Assembly: GCF_000712035.1 (NCBI RefSeq)
Contig: NZ_KL544008.1
Span: 466,544-530,543 of the forward strand
Direction of reading: 5' to 3'
Length of the DNA stretch: 64,000 nt
Source: Salinicoccus luteus DSM 17002
GTDB lineage: Bacteria > Bacillota > Bacilli > Staphylococcales > Salinicoccaceae
Made by a program: the position numbers and the translations under genes. The stretch's first letter is position 1, and the number at the start of each line of letters is the position of its first letter. Below are positions 39,233 through 47,001 of this stretch, piece by piece. The notes below the pieces were generated by a model. It made no database searches. It was not told where the DNA came from and was given only the letters and a program-made list of their open reading frames with translations.

Positions 39233-39285
39233 CTGTCAAAAAAGACAGAATTATGTCATAATTAGTTTAATACTTCGGTAACCGA
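39233..39285 (+). promoter_or_regulatory. Exporter promoter with two palindromic operators
   Basis: A CTGTCA (39233-39238) and CATAAT (39256-39261) pair at 17-bp spacing can form the promoter. The first palindrome, AATTATG-T-CATAATT (39248-39262), covers the -10. The second, TTCGGT-A-ACCGAA (39273-39285), lies about 24 bp downstream (centre to centre) in the leader. Such paired palindromes suggest a dimeric repressor (MarR, TetR or GntR type). The regulator is not in the window. Confidence 0.6.
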
Positions 39286-39304
39286 AAGAAATGGGTGGAA
39301 ACAA

Positions 39305-41026
39305 TTGCTAACAGTCTATAAATACGCGCTCAAATATAAATGGTTCATCGCAGTGGCCCTGTTCTTCATGTTTATTGAACTGGCAGTGGAGCTTCTGCAG
39401 CCGTATCTCATATCGAAGGTGATTGATGACGGTATCGTCGCCCAGGATATCGATACCGTATGGTTCTATCTGGCCGTCATGTTCGCCATCAGCATGGCTG
39501 CGTTCATCAGTGGTATCATCAATTCCTATTTTTCGAGCCATGTCGCCAACAGCTTCAGCTATGACATAAGGACAGCCCTGTTCAGGAAAGTGCAGTACTT
39601 TACTTTGGCCACCCTGTCCAAGTTCCCAACATCCAGCCTGATCACGCGGATGACGCAGGATGTGCTGCAGACGGAGATGCTCCTCTACATGTCGCTGCGC
39701 ATCATCCTCCGGGCGCCGCTGCTCGTCGTCGGATCGCTCATCATGTCGTTCGTCGTCAATCCGACACTCGGGTTCTACCTGTCGTTCCTGACACCGCTGC
39801 TGCTGATCTTCCTCATCTTCACTGCCCGCAAAGGGGGCCAGGTATTCCTGCGCGTCCAGAAGCGGCTGGATAAGATCAACCGCTTCATCCAGCAGAACCT
39901 GGAGGCTGTAAGGCTGATCAAGGCGAATGACCGCGAACAGTTTGAAATCAGCAAGTTCAGCAAAGTCGCCGGCAGGCTCAGGGACGATACGATCTATGCA
40001 CTCCGGCTGATGGAGTCCATCATGCCTGTCCTATTGCTCATCATCAACGGCAGCCTGCTCATCGTCCTTTGGATGGCTTCCGACCTGCTGCAGAACAACA
40101 CCGTTCAGGTCGGGGAAGTCGTCGCGGTCATCAACTATGCCCTGAGGATGCAGGGTGGATTCTCCATGTTCGCATTCATCATCATCGCATTCAGCCGGTC
40201 GAAGGCGTCCAGTGAACGGATGGCCGAAGTCCTGAACACACCGGTCAGCGTAAACGAGAATGATGTGATAAAGAAGGAGGACCGGGCGGGTACCGTAAGA
40301 TTCGACAATGTCTCCTTCAAGTATCCGGGATCGACACGCTATGTACTCCGGAACATCACTTTTGACATCAGGGAAAATGAGAAATTTGTCATCATGGGCG
40401 GCACCGGGTCCGGAAAGAGTACCCTGCTCAGTCTGATACCGAAGATGTACGATGTCAGGGAGGGCGATGTCTATGTCAACGGGACCAATGTCAAAGACTG
40501 GAATGAAGATGACCTGAGGCAGACCATCGGCTATGTGCCCCAGTCCGCCGTGCTGTTTTCGGGCAGTATTTTCGAAAACCTGCTGTGGGGGGACCTTGAA
40601 GCCGGGGAGTCCGAGATCTTCACCTCCACACAGAAGGCACAGATCCACCATTCGATCGAGTCGTTCGACCACCGCTACGACACACGAGTGGGGCAGCGGG
40701 GCGTCACGCTTTCCGGCGGGCAGAAGCAGCGCCTGTCGATTGCACGGGCACTTGTCAGGAAACCGGGCATCCTCATACTCGATGACAGCACCTCTGCACT
40801 CGACATCCGTACGGAATCGGCATTATGGGAATCCATCAAGGATGAGAATACGACGCGCATCATCGTCACACAGAAGGTCATTACGGCCAGGATGGCAGAC
40901 CGGATCCTGCTCCTCGACAACGGGGAGATCAGTGCACTCGGGTCCCATGCTGAGCTGATGGAGCAGTCCGAACTCTACCGTTCCATCGTCGAATCTCAAA
41001 CGGAAGGGGGGCAATTGGATGATTGA
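39305..41026 (+). CDS. Heterodimeric ABC exporter subunit with degenerate ATP site
   Basis: Type I exporter half-transporter, 573 residues: six-helix membrane domain (residues about 1-310) and ATP domain with Walker A MGGTGSGKSTLL near 363, signature LSGGQKQRL near 468, Walker B ILILDDSTSALD near 493 and Q loop. The catalytic Glu after Walker B is Asp, and the switch His is Gln (VTQKV). Both changes are typical of the degenerate subunit of BmrCD, LmrCD and TM287/288. Start TTG 39305 has GGGTGG upstream. It overlaps the next gene by 8 bp. Substrate is not evident; multidrug export is inferred from family. Confidence 0.9.
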   Translation: MLTVYKYALKYKWFIAVALFFMFIELAVELLQPYLISKVIDDGIVAQDIDTVWFYLAVMFAISMAAFISGIINSYFSSHVANSFSYDIRTALFRKVQYFTLATLSKFPTSSLITRMTQDVLQTEMLLYMSLRIILRAPLLVVGSLIMSFVVNPTLGFYLSFLTPLLLIFLIFTARKGGQVFLRVQKRLDKINRFIQQNLEAVRLIKANDREQFEISKFSKVAGRLRDDTIYALRLMESIMPVLLLIINGSLLIVLWMASDLLQNNTVQVGEVVAVINYALRMQGGFSMFAFIIIAFSRSKASSERMAEVLNTPVSVNENDVIKKEDRAGTVRFDNVSFKYPGSTRYVLRNITFDIRENEKFVIMGGTGSGKSTLLSLIPKMYDVREGDVYVNGTNVKDWNEDDLRQTIGYVPQSAVLFSGSIFENLLWGDLEAGESEIFTSTQKAQIHHSIESFDHRYDTRVGQRGVTLSGGQKQRLSIARALVRKPGILILDDSTSALDIRTESALWESIKDENTTRIIVTQKVITARMADRILLLDNGEISALGSHAELMEQSELYRSIVESQTEGGQLDD

Positions 41027-42842
41027 TTTTATCAGACGGCCATTCGGCCATGAACCGGTCCTCAAAAAAGAGGAGATCGGCCGCAGGAAAAAGAAGGAGG
41101 ACCAGCGGGCGAACGACATCACGGGCACCCTCAAGCGGATGTGGCAGTTCATCTCGGAGGAGCGGGCGCTTCTGTACGGCATCATATTCCTCGTGACACT
41201 GACCAGCCTGCTGAGCATCACGGGGCCCTTCCTCGTCGGATACATCGTGGACAACTACTTCATACCAGGAGATATGGACGGACTGTCCACCATACTGCTC
41301 TTCCTGCTCGTCGTTTATATCCTGCTGTCATCGACGCAGTATACCGCAGCCTTCTTCATGGTCGGACTGTCCCAGCGGACGGTCTATAAGCTGAGAAGCC
41401 GGCTGTTCTCACATATGCAGAAGCTACCGGTATCATTCTACGACAAGCGGCAGCACGGCGAGCTTATGAGCCGCATGACCAATGACATCGAGACGATTTC
41501 ACAGACGCTCAATACATCGTTCATCCAGTTCACGACAAGCATCGTCACACTGATCGGTACGATCAGCGTCATGCTTTATCTGAGTCCACTGCTCACACTC
41601 CTCACCGTGCTGATCATCCCGGTGCTGATATTCGCTGTAGGCTTCATCACAAGGCGCACCGGTCCGCTCTATAAGAAGCGGCAGCGGGCGACCGGGGAGC
41701 TGAACGGATATATCGAAGAGATGGTATCCGGGCAGGAGATCGTCAAGGTCTTCTCGCAGGAGGAGACGGCGATCCGCAACTTCAATGAAAAGGCGGGAAA
41801 TCTCAGGGACATCACATTTTGGGCATTCCTGTACGCCGGCTTCATCCCGAAAGTGATGAACATGCTGAACAACGTCAGCTTCACGATTGTGGCCGGTGCC
41901 GGCGGCCTGCTCGTCTTCTATACGGATGGTGTCGTCACGATCGGCACCATCGTCGTGTTCGCAGAATATGCACGGCAGTTCACCCGGCCGCTTGCCGACC
42001 TGTCCAACCAGTTCAACCAGGTGCTTTCCGCCATCGCCGGAGCGGAGCGCGTATTCGGCATCATCGATTCCGAGCCGGAGAAGGATGAAGGGAAGATCAC
42101 CGACAAAATCATAGCGGGTGAGATTGAATTTGATGATGTCTCATTCTCCTATGACCCGACGCAGAAGACCCCGACGATCAGAAACTTGAGCTTCAGGATT
42201 GATGCAGGCGAATCGGTCGCTTTGATCGGTGCGACCGGTGCCGGCAAGACGACCGTCATGCAGCTCCTGGCCAGGTTCTATGAAACGGACTCCGGGGAGG
42301 TCAGGATCGATGGGGAGAACATCCTCGACTACAGCCGTTCGACCGTCCGTTCGCAGACGGCGTTCGTCCTGCAGGATCCCTACCTGTTCGAGTCGACGAT
42401 CCGGGAGAACATCCGCTACGGCAAACTCGATGCGACGGATGAGGAAGTGGTCGAGGCGGCAAAGCTTGCCAACGCCCACGAATTCATCGTTGCGCTCGAA
42501 GAGGGCTATGACACGGTGCTGGAAGCCGATGAAGGGTTCATCTCCCAGGGACAGAAGCAGCTGATATCAATCGCCCGCGCCCTGATTACGGATCCGGCCA
42601 TACTGCTCCTGGACGAGGCGACGAGCAGCATCGATACAGTAACGGAGCTCAAGATACAGGAGGCGCTCGAGCGGCTGATGAAGGATCGGACAAGCATCAT
42701 CATCGCCCACAGGCTGAATACGATAAAGGCCGTGGACCGCATCTTCGTCATGGAGCTCGGTGAACTGGTCGAAAGCGGCTCTGAAGAGGAACTCGTCAGA
42801 CAGCGCGGCCGCTACTACCAGATGGTTGCCGACAATAAATAG
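41019..42842 (+). CDS. Heterodimeric ABC exporter subunit with consensus Walker B
   Basis: Partner half-transporter of 607 residues. A charged N-terminal extension (about 40 residues, Arg/Lys/Glu-rich) precedes the membrane domain. The ATP domain has Walker A GATGAGKTT near 404, a modified signature ISQGQKQL near 507 (LSGGQ expected), Walker B LLLDEATSSID near 529 with the catalytic Glu, and the switch His in IAHRL. So the consensus ATP site is built from this Walker A/B and the partner's normal signature, and the degenerate site from the reverse. ATG 41019 overlaps the upstream gene. Confidence 0.9.
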   Translation: MIDFIRRPFGHEPVLKKEEIGRRKKKEDQRANDITGTLKRMWQFISEERALLYGIIFLVTLTSLLSITGPFLVGYIVDNYFIPGDMDGLSTILLFLLVVYILLSSTQYTAAFFMVGLSQRTVYKLRSRLFSHMQKLPVSFYDKRQHGELMSRMTNDIETISQTLNTSFIQFTTSIVTLIGTISVMLYLSPLLTLLTVLIIPVLIFAVGFITRRTGPLYKKRQRATGELNGYIEEMVSGQEIVKVFSQEETAIRNFNEKAGNLRDITFWAFLYAGFIPKVMNMLNNVSFTIVAGAGGLLVFYTDGVVTIGTIVVFAEYARQFTRPLADLSNQFNQVLSAIAGAERVFGIIDSEPEKDEGKITDKIIAGEIEFDDVSFSYDPTQKTPTIRNLSFRIDAGESVALIGATGAGKTTVMQLLARFYETDSGEVRIDGENILDYSRSTVRSQTAFVLQDPYLFESTIRENIRYGKLDATDEEVVEAAKLANAHEFIVALEEGYDTVLEADEGFISQGQKQLISIARALITDPAILLLDEATSSIDTVTELKIQEALERLMKDRTSIIIAHRLNTIKAVDRIFVMELGELVESGSEEELVRQRGRYYQMVADNK

Positions 42843-42892
42843 CTTCACAAAATTCAGAAAGTGTACTATCATGGAGCCAACCGAATAAATAA

Positions 42893-42971
42893 CCACCACT
42901 AGGGGTGTCCGCAAGGACTGAGAATTACCCTTATCACCTGATCTAGATCATACTAGCGTAGGGAAGTGGCA
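42893..42971 (+). promoter_or_regulatory. TPP riboswitch (THI element)
   Basis: The THI-box consensus is present: CCACTAGGGGTGTCC, GCAAGGACTGAGA, ACCCTT, CACCTGATCTAGATCATACTAGCGTAGGGAAGTGG, in order. The P1 helix pairs CCACT (42896-42900) with AGTGG (42965-42969). It precedes ykoE and a terminator, so it is an off-switch responding to thiamine pyrophosphate. Confidence 0.95.
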
Positions 42972-42988
42972 TATTTACATATAATATG

Positions 42989-43017
42989 CACACCACTCCG
43001 CTAGTGGTGTGTTTTTT
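42989..43017 (+). terminator. Riboswitch-controlled terminator upstream of ykoE
   Basis: CACACCACT (42989-42997) pairs with AGTGGTGTG (43003-43011), followed by TTTTTT. The 5' arm CCACT can also pair with the riboswitch P1 3' strand (AGTGG at 42965-42969), which is the expected antiterminator when TPP is absent. Confidence 0.9.
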
Positions 43018-43048
43018 GTTTGGAATATATTATATGGAGGTTTTAACA

Positions 43049-43627
43049 ATGGCAAAAAGAAAAGGGCTGACCCTGACCGATGTGCTGATCACGGTCGTCA
43101 TCGCCTTGGTATTCTCGTTCGTCTATTCGATATGGGGCGGGGTCTATACGGCGCTCGAACCGCTAGGACTGCATCTCAACCAGCTGCTGTACGGCATGTG
43201 GTTCATCGCAGCAGTGGTTGCCTATCTCGTCATAAGAAAACCCGGCGTGGCGCTGATTGCGGAATTTGCAGCGGCATCGGGAGAAACGATCGTCATGCTG
43301 CAGTTCGATGTCATGCTGATCGTGTATGGGCTCATCCAGGGGCTTGCATGCGAAATCGTATTCGCCATCGTGAAATACAAAAGCACATCCCTGATGGTGG
43401 CGGTCATCGCTGGCATTTCGGCGGCACTTGCGACATTCCCGCTCGACTGGTACTACGGCTACCTCGGCCAGCTTGCGACATGGAATCTGCTGCTGATGTT
43501 CGGCTTCAGGGTGCTGAGTGGTGCACTCATTGCCGGCTGGCTCGCGCACCTGCTGTACCGTGCACTGAAGGAGACTGGTGTACTGAAACTTGTCGGCAAT
43601 GGCCATGCTGCTGAAGAAGGGCTTTGA
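43049..43627 (+). CDS. ykoE: ECF transporter substrate-binding component YkoE
   Basis: S component of an energy-coupling-factor importer for thiamine or its HMP precursor. 192 residues with several membrane segments (ITVVIALVFSFVYSIWGG near 12-29; further ones around 45-65, 70-120 and 130-165). ATG 43049 is chosen because TGGAGG lies 8 bp upstream, inside the leader behind the riboswitch; the longer open frame from 42986 runs through the terminator. Overlap-free but adjacent to ykoD. No ykoF homologue is seen. Confidence 0.92.
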   Translation: MAKRKGLTLTDVLITVVIALVFSFVYSIWGGVYTALEPLGLHLNQLLYGMWFIAAVVAYLVIRKPGVALIAEFAAASGETIVMLQFDVMLIVYGLIQGLACEIVFAIVKYKSTSLMVAVIAGISAALATFPLDWYYGYLGQLATWNLLLMFGFRVLSGALIAGWLAHLLYRALKETGVLKLVGNGHAAEEGL

Positions 43628-43629
43628 CC

Positions 43630-45033
43630 ATGTGCATAGAAGTGGAAAAGCTGCGTCTGAAGTTTCCGGAATCGGAATCACCCCTCTTCACCGGCCTCGA
43701 CCTGAAGATAGGGAAAGGTGAGAAGGTTCTCATCGTCGGACCGAGCGGCTCCGGCAAGAGCACGCTGCTCAATGTGCTCGGGGGCCTCATACCGGATACG
43801 ATCACGATACCGATGAAGGCCGATAGACTTGAACTGCCCAAATCCAGTGCGTACGTCTTCCAGGACCCGGATTCCCAGTTCACGATGCCGACGGTTGCTG
43901 AGGAACTCGCCTTTGTCCTTGAGAACAGACAGGTGGCCGAAGAGGAGATGGCACCCCTGTTCACGGAGGCGCTCGACATGGTCGGGCTTGATGTGGCACC
44001 GGAGCGCGCCATACAGACGCTCTCAGGGGGGATGAAGCAGAAGCTCGCCATCGCCTCGGCACTGCTCCAGCAGGCGGACACGCTGTTCCTCGATGAGCCG
44101 ACAAGCATGCTGGACGGCAAATCGGCGGCTCATCTCTGGGATACCGTAAGGGCGATGTGGGATGAGTTGACCGTCGTCATCGTCGAACATCGTGTCGAAG
44201 CACTATGGCACCAGGTCGACCGGGTGATACTGATGGATGACACCGGCGGGATTGCATGTTCCGCACCCCCTGAGGAGATGCTGGAGGTGCATCGCCGGCT
44301 GCTCGACCGATATGGCGTGTGGCATCCACATTCTTGGGAGGCGGCCCCGCACCTTCCAAAAATTGCACCGGAACCCGGCACAATGATGGAAGCAAAAAAC
44401 CTCTCCATCAGAAGAGGGGGCAGGCCCCTTCTGACGGTAGACAGCCTGAGGATCGGAAAAGGCGAGTGGATTACACTTGAAGGGGATAATGGGACGGGCA
44501 AGTCGAGCCTGCTGCTTGCGTTGATGAAACTCATACCCTCGGGAGGAAAGGTTCTTTTCGGAGGCGGCCGGATCAGCCGGACGCGCCATCTCGCCGGGAG
44601 GGTCTATCCAGTCTTCCAGAATCCGGAACTCCAGTTCATTACGAACCGTGTGTTCGATGAAGTATTCATCAATCTGGAGATGCACTATGATGACAGGACG
44701 GCACGCCGGGAGACCGACGCCCTGCTCGAACGCTTCGGGCTATCGCATGTGGCGCATCTGCATCCGCTCGAAATATCCACCGGGCAGAAGCGTCGCCTGA
44801 GTGTCGCGACGGCAGCAGGCGGGGTGCCGGAAATCCTCATATTCGATGAACCGACTTTCGGCCTGGATCAGCGTCATGCCTTCGGCCTGCTCACGATGAT
44901 CCACGACATGGTGAAGCGGGGGACGAGTGTCATCATGATCACCCACGATGCGGAGATCATGAGGCGTTATCCTTCGAGACGCCTGAGGATCGAAGACGGC
45001 CGATTGGTAGAAAGGGGGGATCGATATGCCTGA
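43630..45033 (+). CDS. ykoD: ECF transporter duplicated ATPase YkoD
   Basis: 467-residue protein with two ABC ATPase domains in one chain. The first has VGPSGSGKSTLLN, LSGGMKQKLAIAS and LFLDEPTSMLD. The second has EGDNGTGKSSLL, ISTGQKRRLSVA and LIFDEPTFGLD. It energises the YkoE/YkoC importer at the membrane inner face. ATG 43630 lies 2 bp after the ykoE stop; TTG 43624 is a weaker alternative. It overlaps ykoC by 8 bp. Confidence 0.92.
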   Translation: MCIEVEKLRLKFPESESPLFTGLDLKIGKGEKVLIVGPSGSGKSTLLNVLGGLIPDTITIPMKADRLELPKSSAYVFQDPDSQFTMPTVAEELAFVLENRQVAEEEMAPLFTEALDMVGLDVAPERAIQTLSGGMKQKLAIASALLQQADTLFLDEPTSMLDGKSAAHLWDTVRAMWDELTVVIVEHRVEALWHQVDRVILMDDTGGIACSAPPEEMLEVHRRLLDRYGVWHPHSWEAAPHLPKIAPEPGTMMEAKNLSIRRGGRPLLTVDSLRIGKGEWITLEGDNGTGKSSLLLALMKLIPSGGKVLFGGGRISRTRHLAGRVYPVFQNPELQFITNRVFDEVFINLEMHYDDRTARRETDALLERFGLSHVAHLHPLEISTGQKRRLSVATAAGGVPEILIFDEPTFGLDQRHAFGLLTMIHDMVKRGTSVIMITHDAEIMRRYPSRRLRIEDGRLVERGDRYA

Positions 45034-45817
45034 AGCGGTGAAGCGGTACAGCACATTCGCCGACCGGGTCAATCCCCTTGTCAAGATTTTTGTGGCCGTC
45101 GGGCTGTTTCTGACCGTCATCCTCATCCATGACCCGAACCACCTTTTCCATCTGGCGATCATCATGTTCATTCTGCTTTTCATATTGAGTGGTGTGAAGT
45201 ACATCTATATCGCACTCCTGACGGGGGCCATCCTGTTTTTCGGCTTCATTTCAAGCTTGTATATGATCTTCTACGGTGAAGGGACGACGACGATTTTCCG
45301 GCTTGGAATCATCCATGTCACCGAAGAAAGTGCTGTACGCGGGCTCCATATCATGATGCGCGGCATCACGCTCTCCTTCTTCGGTGCACTCATCGTCTTC
45401 ACCACGCGGATTACTGACGTCTTCTACAGCCTGATGCAGCAGGGGAGGCTGAAGCCGAAATATGCCTATTCGTTCATGGCTGCAGTCCGTATGGTCCCGA
45501 TCATTGCAGGTGAATATATGGCCCTCAGGCGGGCACGCAAAGTGAGGCGGGCGCTGATCCACCGCAAATACATCAGCGGATTGAGGGGGTTCATATCGAC
45601 GCTCGTCACCCTGCTCAGCCAGAGTATCAGGCGGGCCTGGCGTCTTGGGGTCGCCATGGAATCCAAAGGCTTTGACGACGGACCGAGAACCTACTATCAT
45701 CGCACCACCTATTCCATCCATGATCTCCACTTCGTCCTGCTCATCCTTCTCGGTGTCATCCTTTCCGCTTTCCTTGGGGAGTGGTTCAGCCCATTTGACA
45801 CTGTAGACGCGAGATGA
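45026..45817 (+). CDS. ykoC: ECF transporter transmembrane component YkoC
   Basis: 263-residue T component. Hydrophobic segments are clear at the N-terminal third (LVKIFVAVGLFLTVILI; LAIIMFILLFIL; ILFFGFISSLYMIFY). The cytoplasmic coupling part has two Ala-Arg-Gly/Arg-Ala motifs (RRARKVRRAL; RRAWRLGVAMESKGF) that dock on the ATPases. ATG 45026 with AAAGGGGGG upstream overlaps ykoD. Last gene of the TPP-controlled operon. Confidence 0.92.
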   Translation: MPEAVKRYSTFADRVNPLVKIFVAVGLFLTVILIHDPNHLFHLAIIMFILLFILSGVKYIYIALLTGAILFFGFISSLYMIFYGEGTTTIFRLGIIHVTEESAVRGLHIMMRGITLSFFGALIVFTTRITDVFYSLMQQGRLKPKYAYSFMAAVRMVPIIAGEYMALRRARKVRRALIHRKYISGLRGFISTLVTLLSQSIRRAWRLGVAMESKGFDDGPRTYYHRTTYSIHDLHFVLLILLGVILSAFLGEWFSPFDTVDAR

Positions 45818-45836
45818 ATTCCGGGGGCGAATAGTT

Positions 45837-45865
45837 TTGAAATATGGGAGAAAAACATATATACT
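45837..45865 (+). promoter_or_regulatory. ricA promoter (sigma-A)
   Basis: TTGAAA (45837-45842), 17 bp, TATACT (45860-45865). It sits just after ykoC, so ricA is a separate unit. Confidence 0.85.
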
Positions 45866-45882
45866 GATAGGAGATTTGAGCA

Positions 45883-45931
45883 ATCGGATCAGATTGCGGA
45901 TAATGGATAAAAATGCAATGAATCATCCGAT
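45883..45931 (+). promoter_or_regulatory. Stem-loop in the ricA leader
   Basis: Nested complements ATCGGAT (45883-45889) / ATCCGAT (45925-45931) and ATTGC (45893-45897) / GCAAT (45915-45919) give a bulged hairpin about 50 nt long, with a 17-nt apical loop, between the promoter and the ribosome site. No T-tract follows. Function unknown. Confidence 0.6.
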
Positions 45932-45966
45932 GGGTGGTTTTAAAATAGGGAAAAGGTGGCAGTACA

Positions 45967-46392
45967 ATGTATACGAAAGATGATATTGTGAAAGAAGCGA
46001 AAGAACTCGGCAACATGATCGCCCAGACGGAACAAGTGGACTTCTTCAAGAAGGCCGAAGCCAAGATCCATGAAAACAAGGATGTCAGGGAAAAGATGGC
46101 AAGCCTGAAAAGTCTGCAGAAGCAGGCGGTCAACTTCCAGAACTACGGCAAGGAACGCGCGTATCATATGACAGAAGAGAAGATAAAGAAAGTCGAGGCG
46201 GAACTCGACGAAATGCCGATCGTCAACCAGTTCAAGGAATCCCAGGGACAGGTCAATGAACTGCTCCAAATGGTCTCCCATGCCATCAGTCAGACAGTGA
46301 CGAATGATATCATCACTTCCACAGGCGGAGATCTGCTCCAGGGTGAGACAGGTGCGGCAATGAGGAATATGCCGAACCAGGAAGAGAAATAA
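45967..46392 (+). CDS. ricA: RicA/YmcA (YlbF-family) regulator
   Basis: Small helical protein of the RicA-RicF-RicT complex, which carries iron-sulfur clusters in Bacillus and promotes RNase Y-dependent mRNA maturation. 141 residues. Conserved pieces are AQTEQVDFFKKAEAKIHENKDV, LKSLQKQAVNFQNYGKE and the end VTNDIITSTGGDLLQGETG. ATG 45967 follows AAAAGGTGG. The target enzyme RNase Y is encoded in the same window. In Bacillus and staphylococci miaB lies immediately upstream; here the transporter block lies there instead. Confidence 0.9.
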   Translation: MYTKDDIVKEAKELGNMIAQTEQVDFFKKAEAKIHENKDVREKMASLKSLQKQAVNFQNYGKERAYHMTEEKIKKVEAELDEMPIVNQFKESQGQVNELLQMVSHAISQTVTNDIITSTGGDLLQGETGAAMRNMPNQEEK

Positions 46393-46410
46393 AATAGATA
46401 TTAAATGCAT

Positions 46411-46450
46411 AAGGGCTGCGCATCCGTATAGGGGTGCGTGGCCCTTTTTT
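46411..46450 (+). terminator. ricA terminator
   Basis: AAGGGC-TGCGCATCC and GGGGTGCGT-GGCCCTT form a long stem with a short GTATA loop, ending in a T-run. It separates ricA from thiW. Confidence 0.88.
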
Positions 46451-46466
46451 GAAGGAGAGTGTTGAA

Positions 46467-46952
46467 ATGACCAGGAAAATGACCATTACAAGTGTGCTTG
46501 TTGCTCTCAACGTCGTGCTCAGCATGTTTATCATCATACCTATAGGGCCCATCAGGGCAGCACCTGTACAGCATCTCATCAATGTCCTCTCGGTCGTATT
46601 TACAGGTCCTTGGGCCATCGTCCAGGCATTCCTGTCATCCACGATACGGATCATGATGGGAACGGGCTCCCCATTCGCCTATCCCGGCAGCATGCTCGGG
46701 GCGCTCCTCGCATTCATACTGTACAGGAGATTCAGAAAGCTTGGTTTCTCTGCCGTCGGGGAAGTGCTCGGGACGGGGATAATCGGTTCACTCGCAACAC
46801 TACCGCTGATCATGATACTCGGCCTGGACAGGGATTTCTTCTGGGTGCTGGCACCGGCATTTCTCATCAGCACCGTGATCGGCTCGGTGGTCTCATGGCT
46901 TCTGCTCAGGCAGCTGGATGAAAAAGGGATCCTAAAGCAGTTCAACATTTGA
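46467..46952 (+). CDS. thiW: ECF transporter substrate-binding protein ThiW
   Basis: S component predicted to bind the thiazole moiety of thiamine. 161 residues, with membrane segments at about 5-25, 45-70, 80-95 and 105-150. The ThiW-type pieces IIPIGPIRAAPVQHLINVLSVV and GTGSPFAYPGSMLGALL are present. ATG 46467 with AAGGAG upstream. Unlike most thiW genes it has no TPP riboswitch directly before it; it follows a terminator. It would need general A and T components encoded elsewhere. Confidence 0.88.
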   Translation: MTRKMTITSVLVALNVVLSMFIIIPIGPIRAAPVQHLINVLSVVFTGPWAIVQAFLSSTIRIMMGTGSPFAYPGSMLGALLAFILYRRFRKLGFSAVGEVLGTGIIGSLATLPLIMILGLDRDFFWVLAPAFLISTVIGSVVSWLLLRQLDEKGILKQFNI

Positions 46953-46970
46953 AGGGGTGCATGATATAAT
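46941..46970 (+). promoter_or_regulatory. Putative mutS promoter
   Basis: TTCAAC (46941-46946), 18 bp, TATAAT (46965-46970) preceded by TGA as an extended -10. It overlaps the thiW 3' end. It is 32 bp before mutS. Confidence 0.55.
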
Positions 46971-47001
46971 GCAGATATATTTTAGTAATGGAAGTGTTTA
47001 G

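Noticed and set aside
42986-43048. Upstream extension of the ykoE frame
   Set aside because: It would be translated from inside the riboswitch terminator. AGG-rich ribosome site and ATG 43049 are better.
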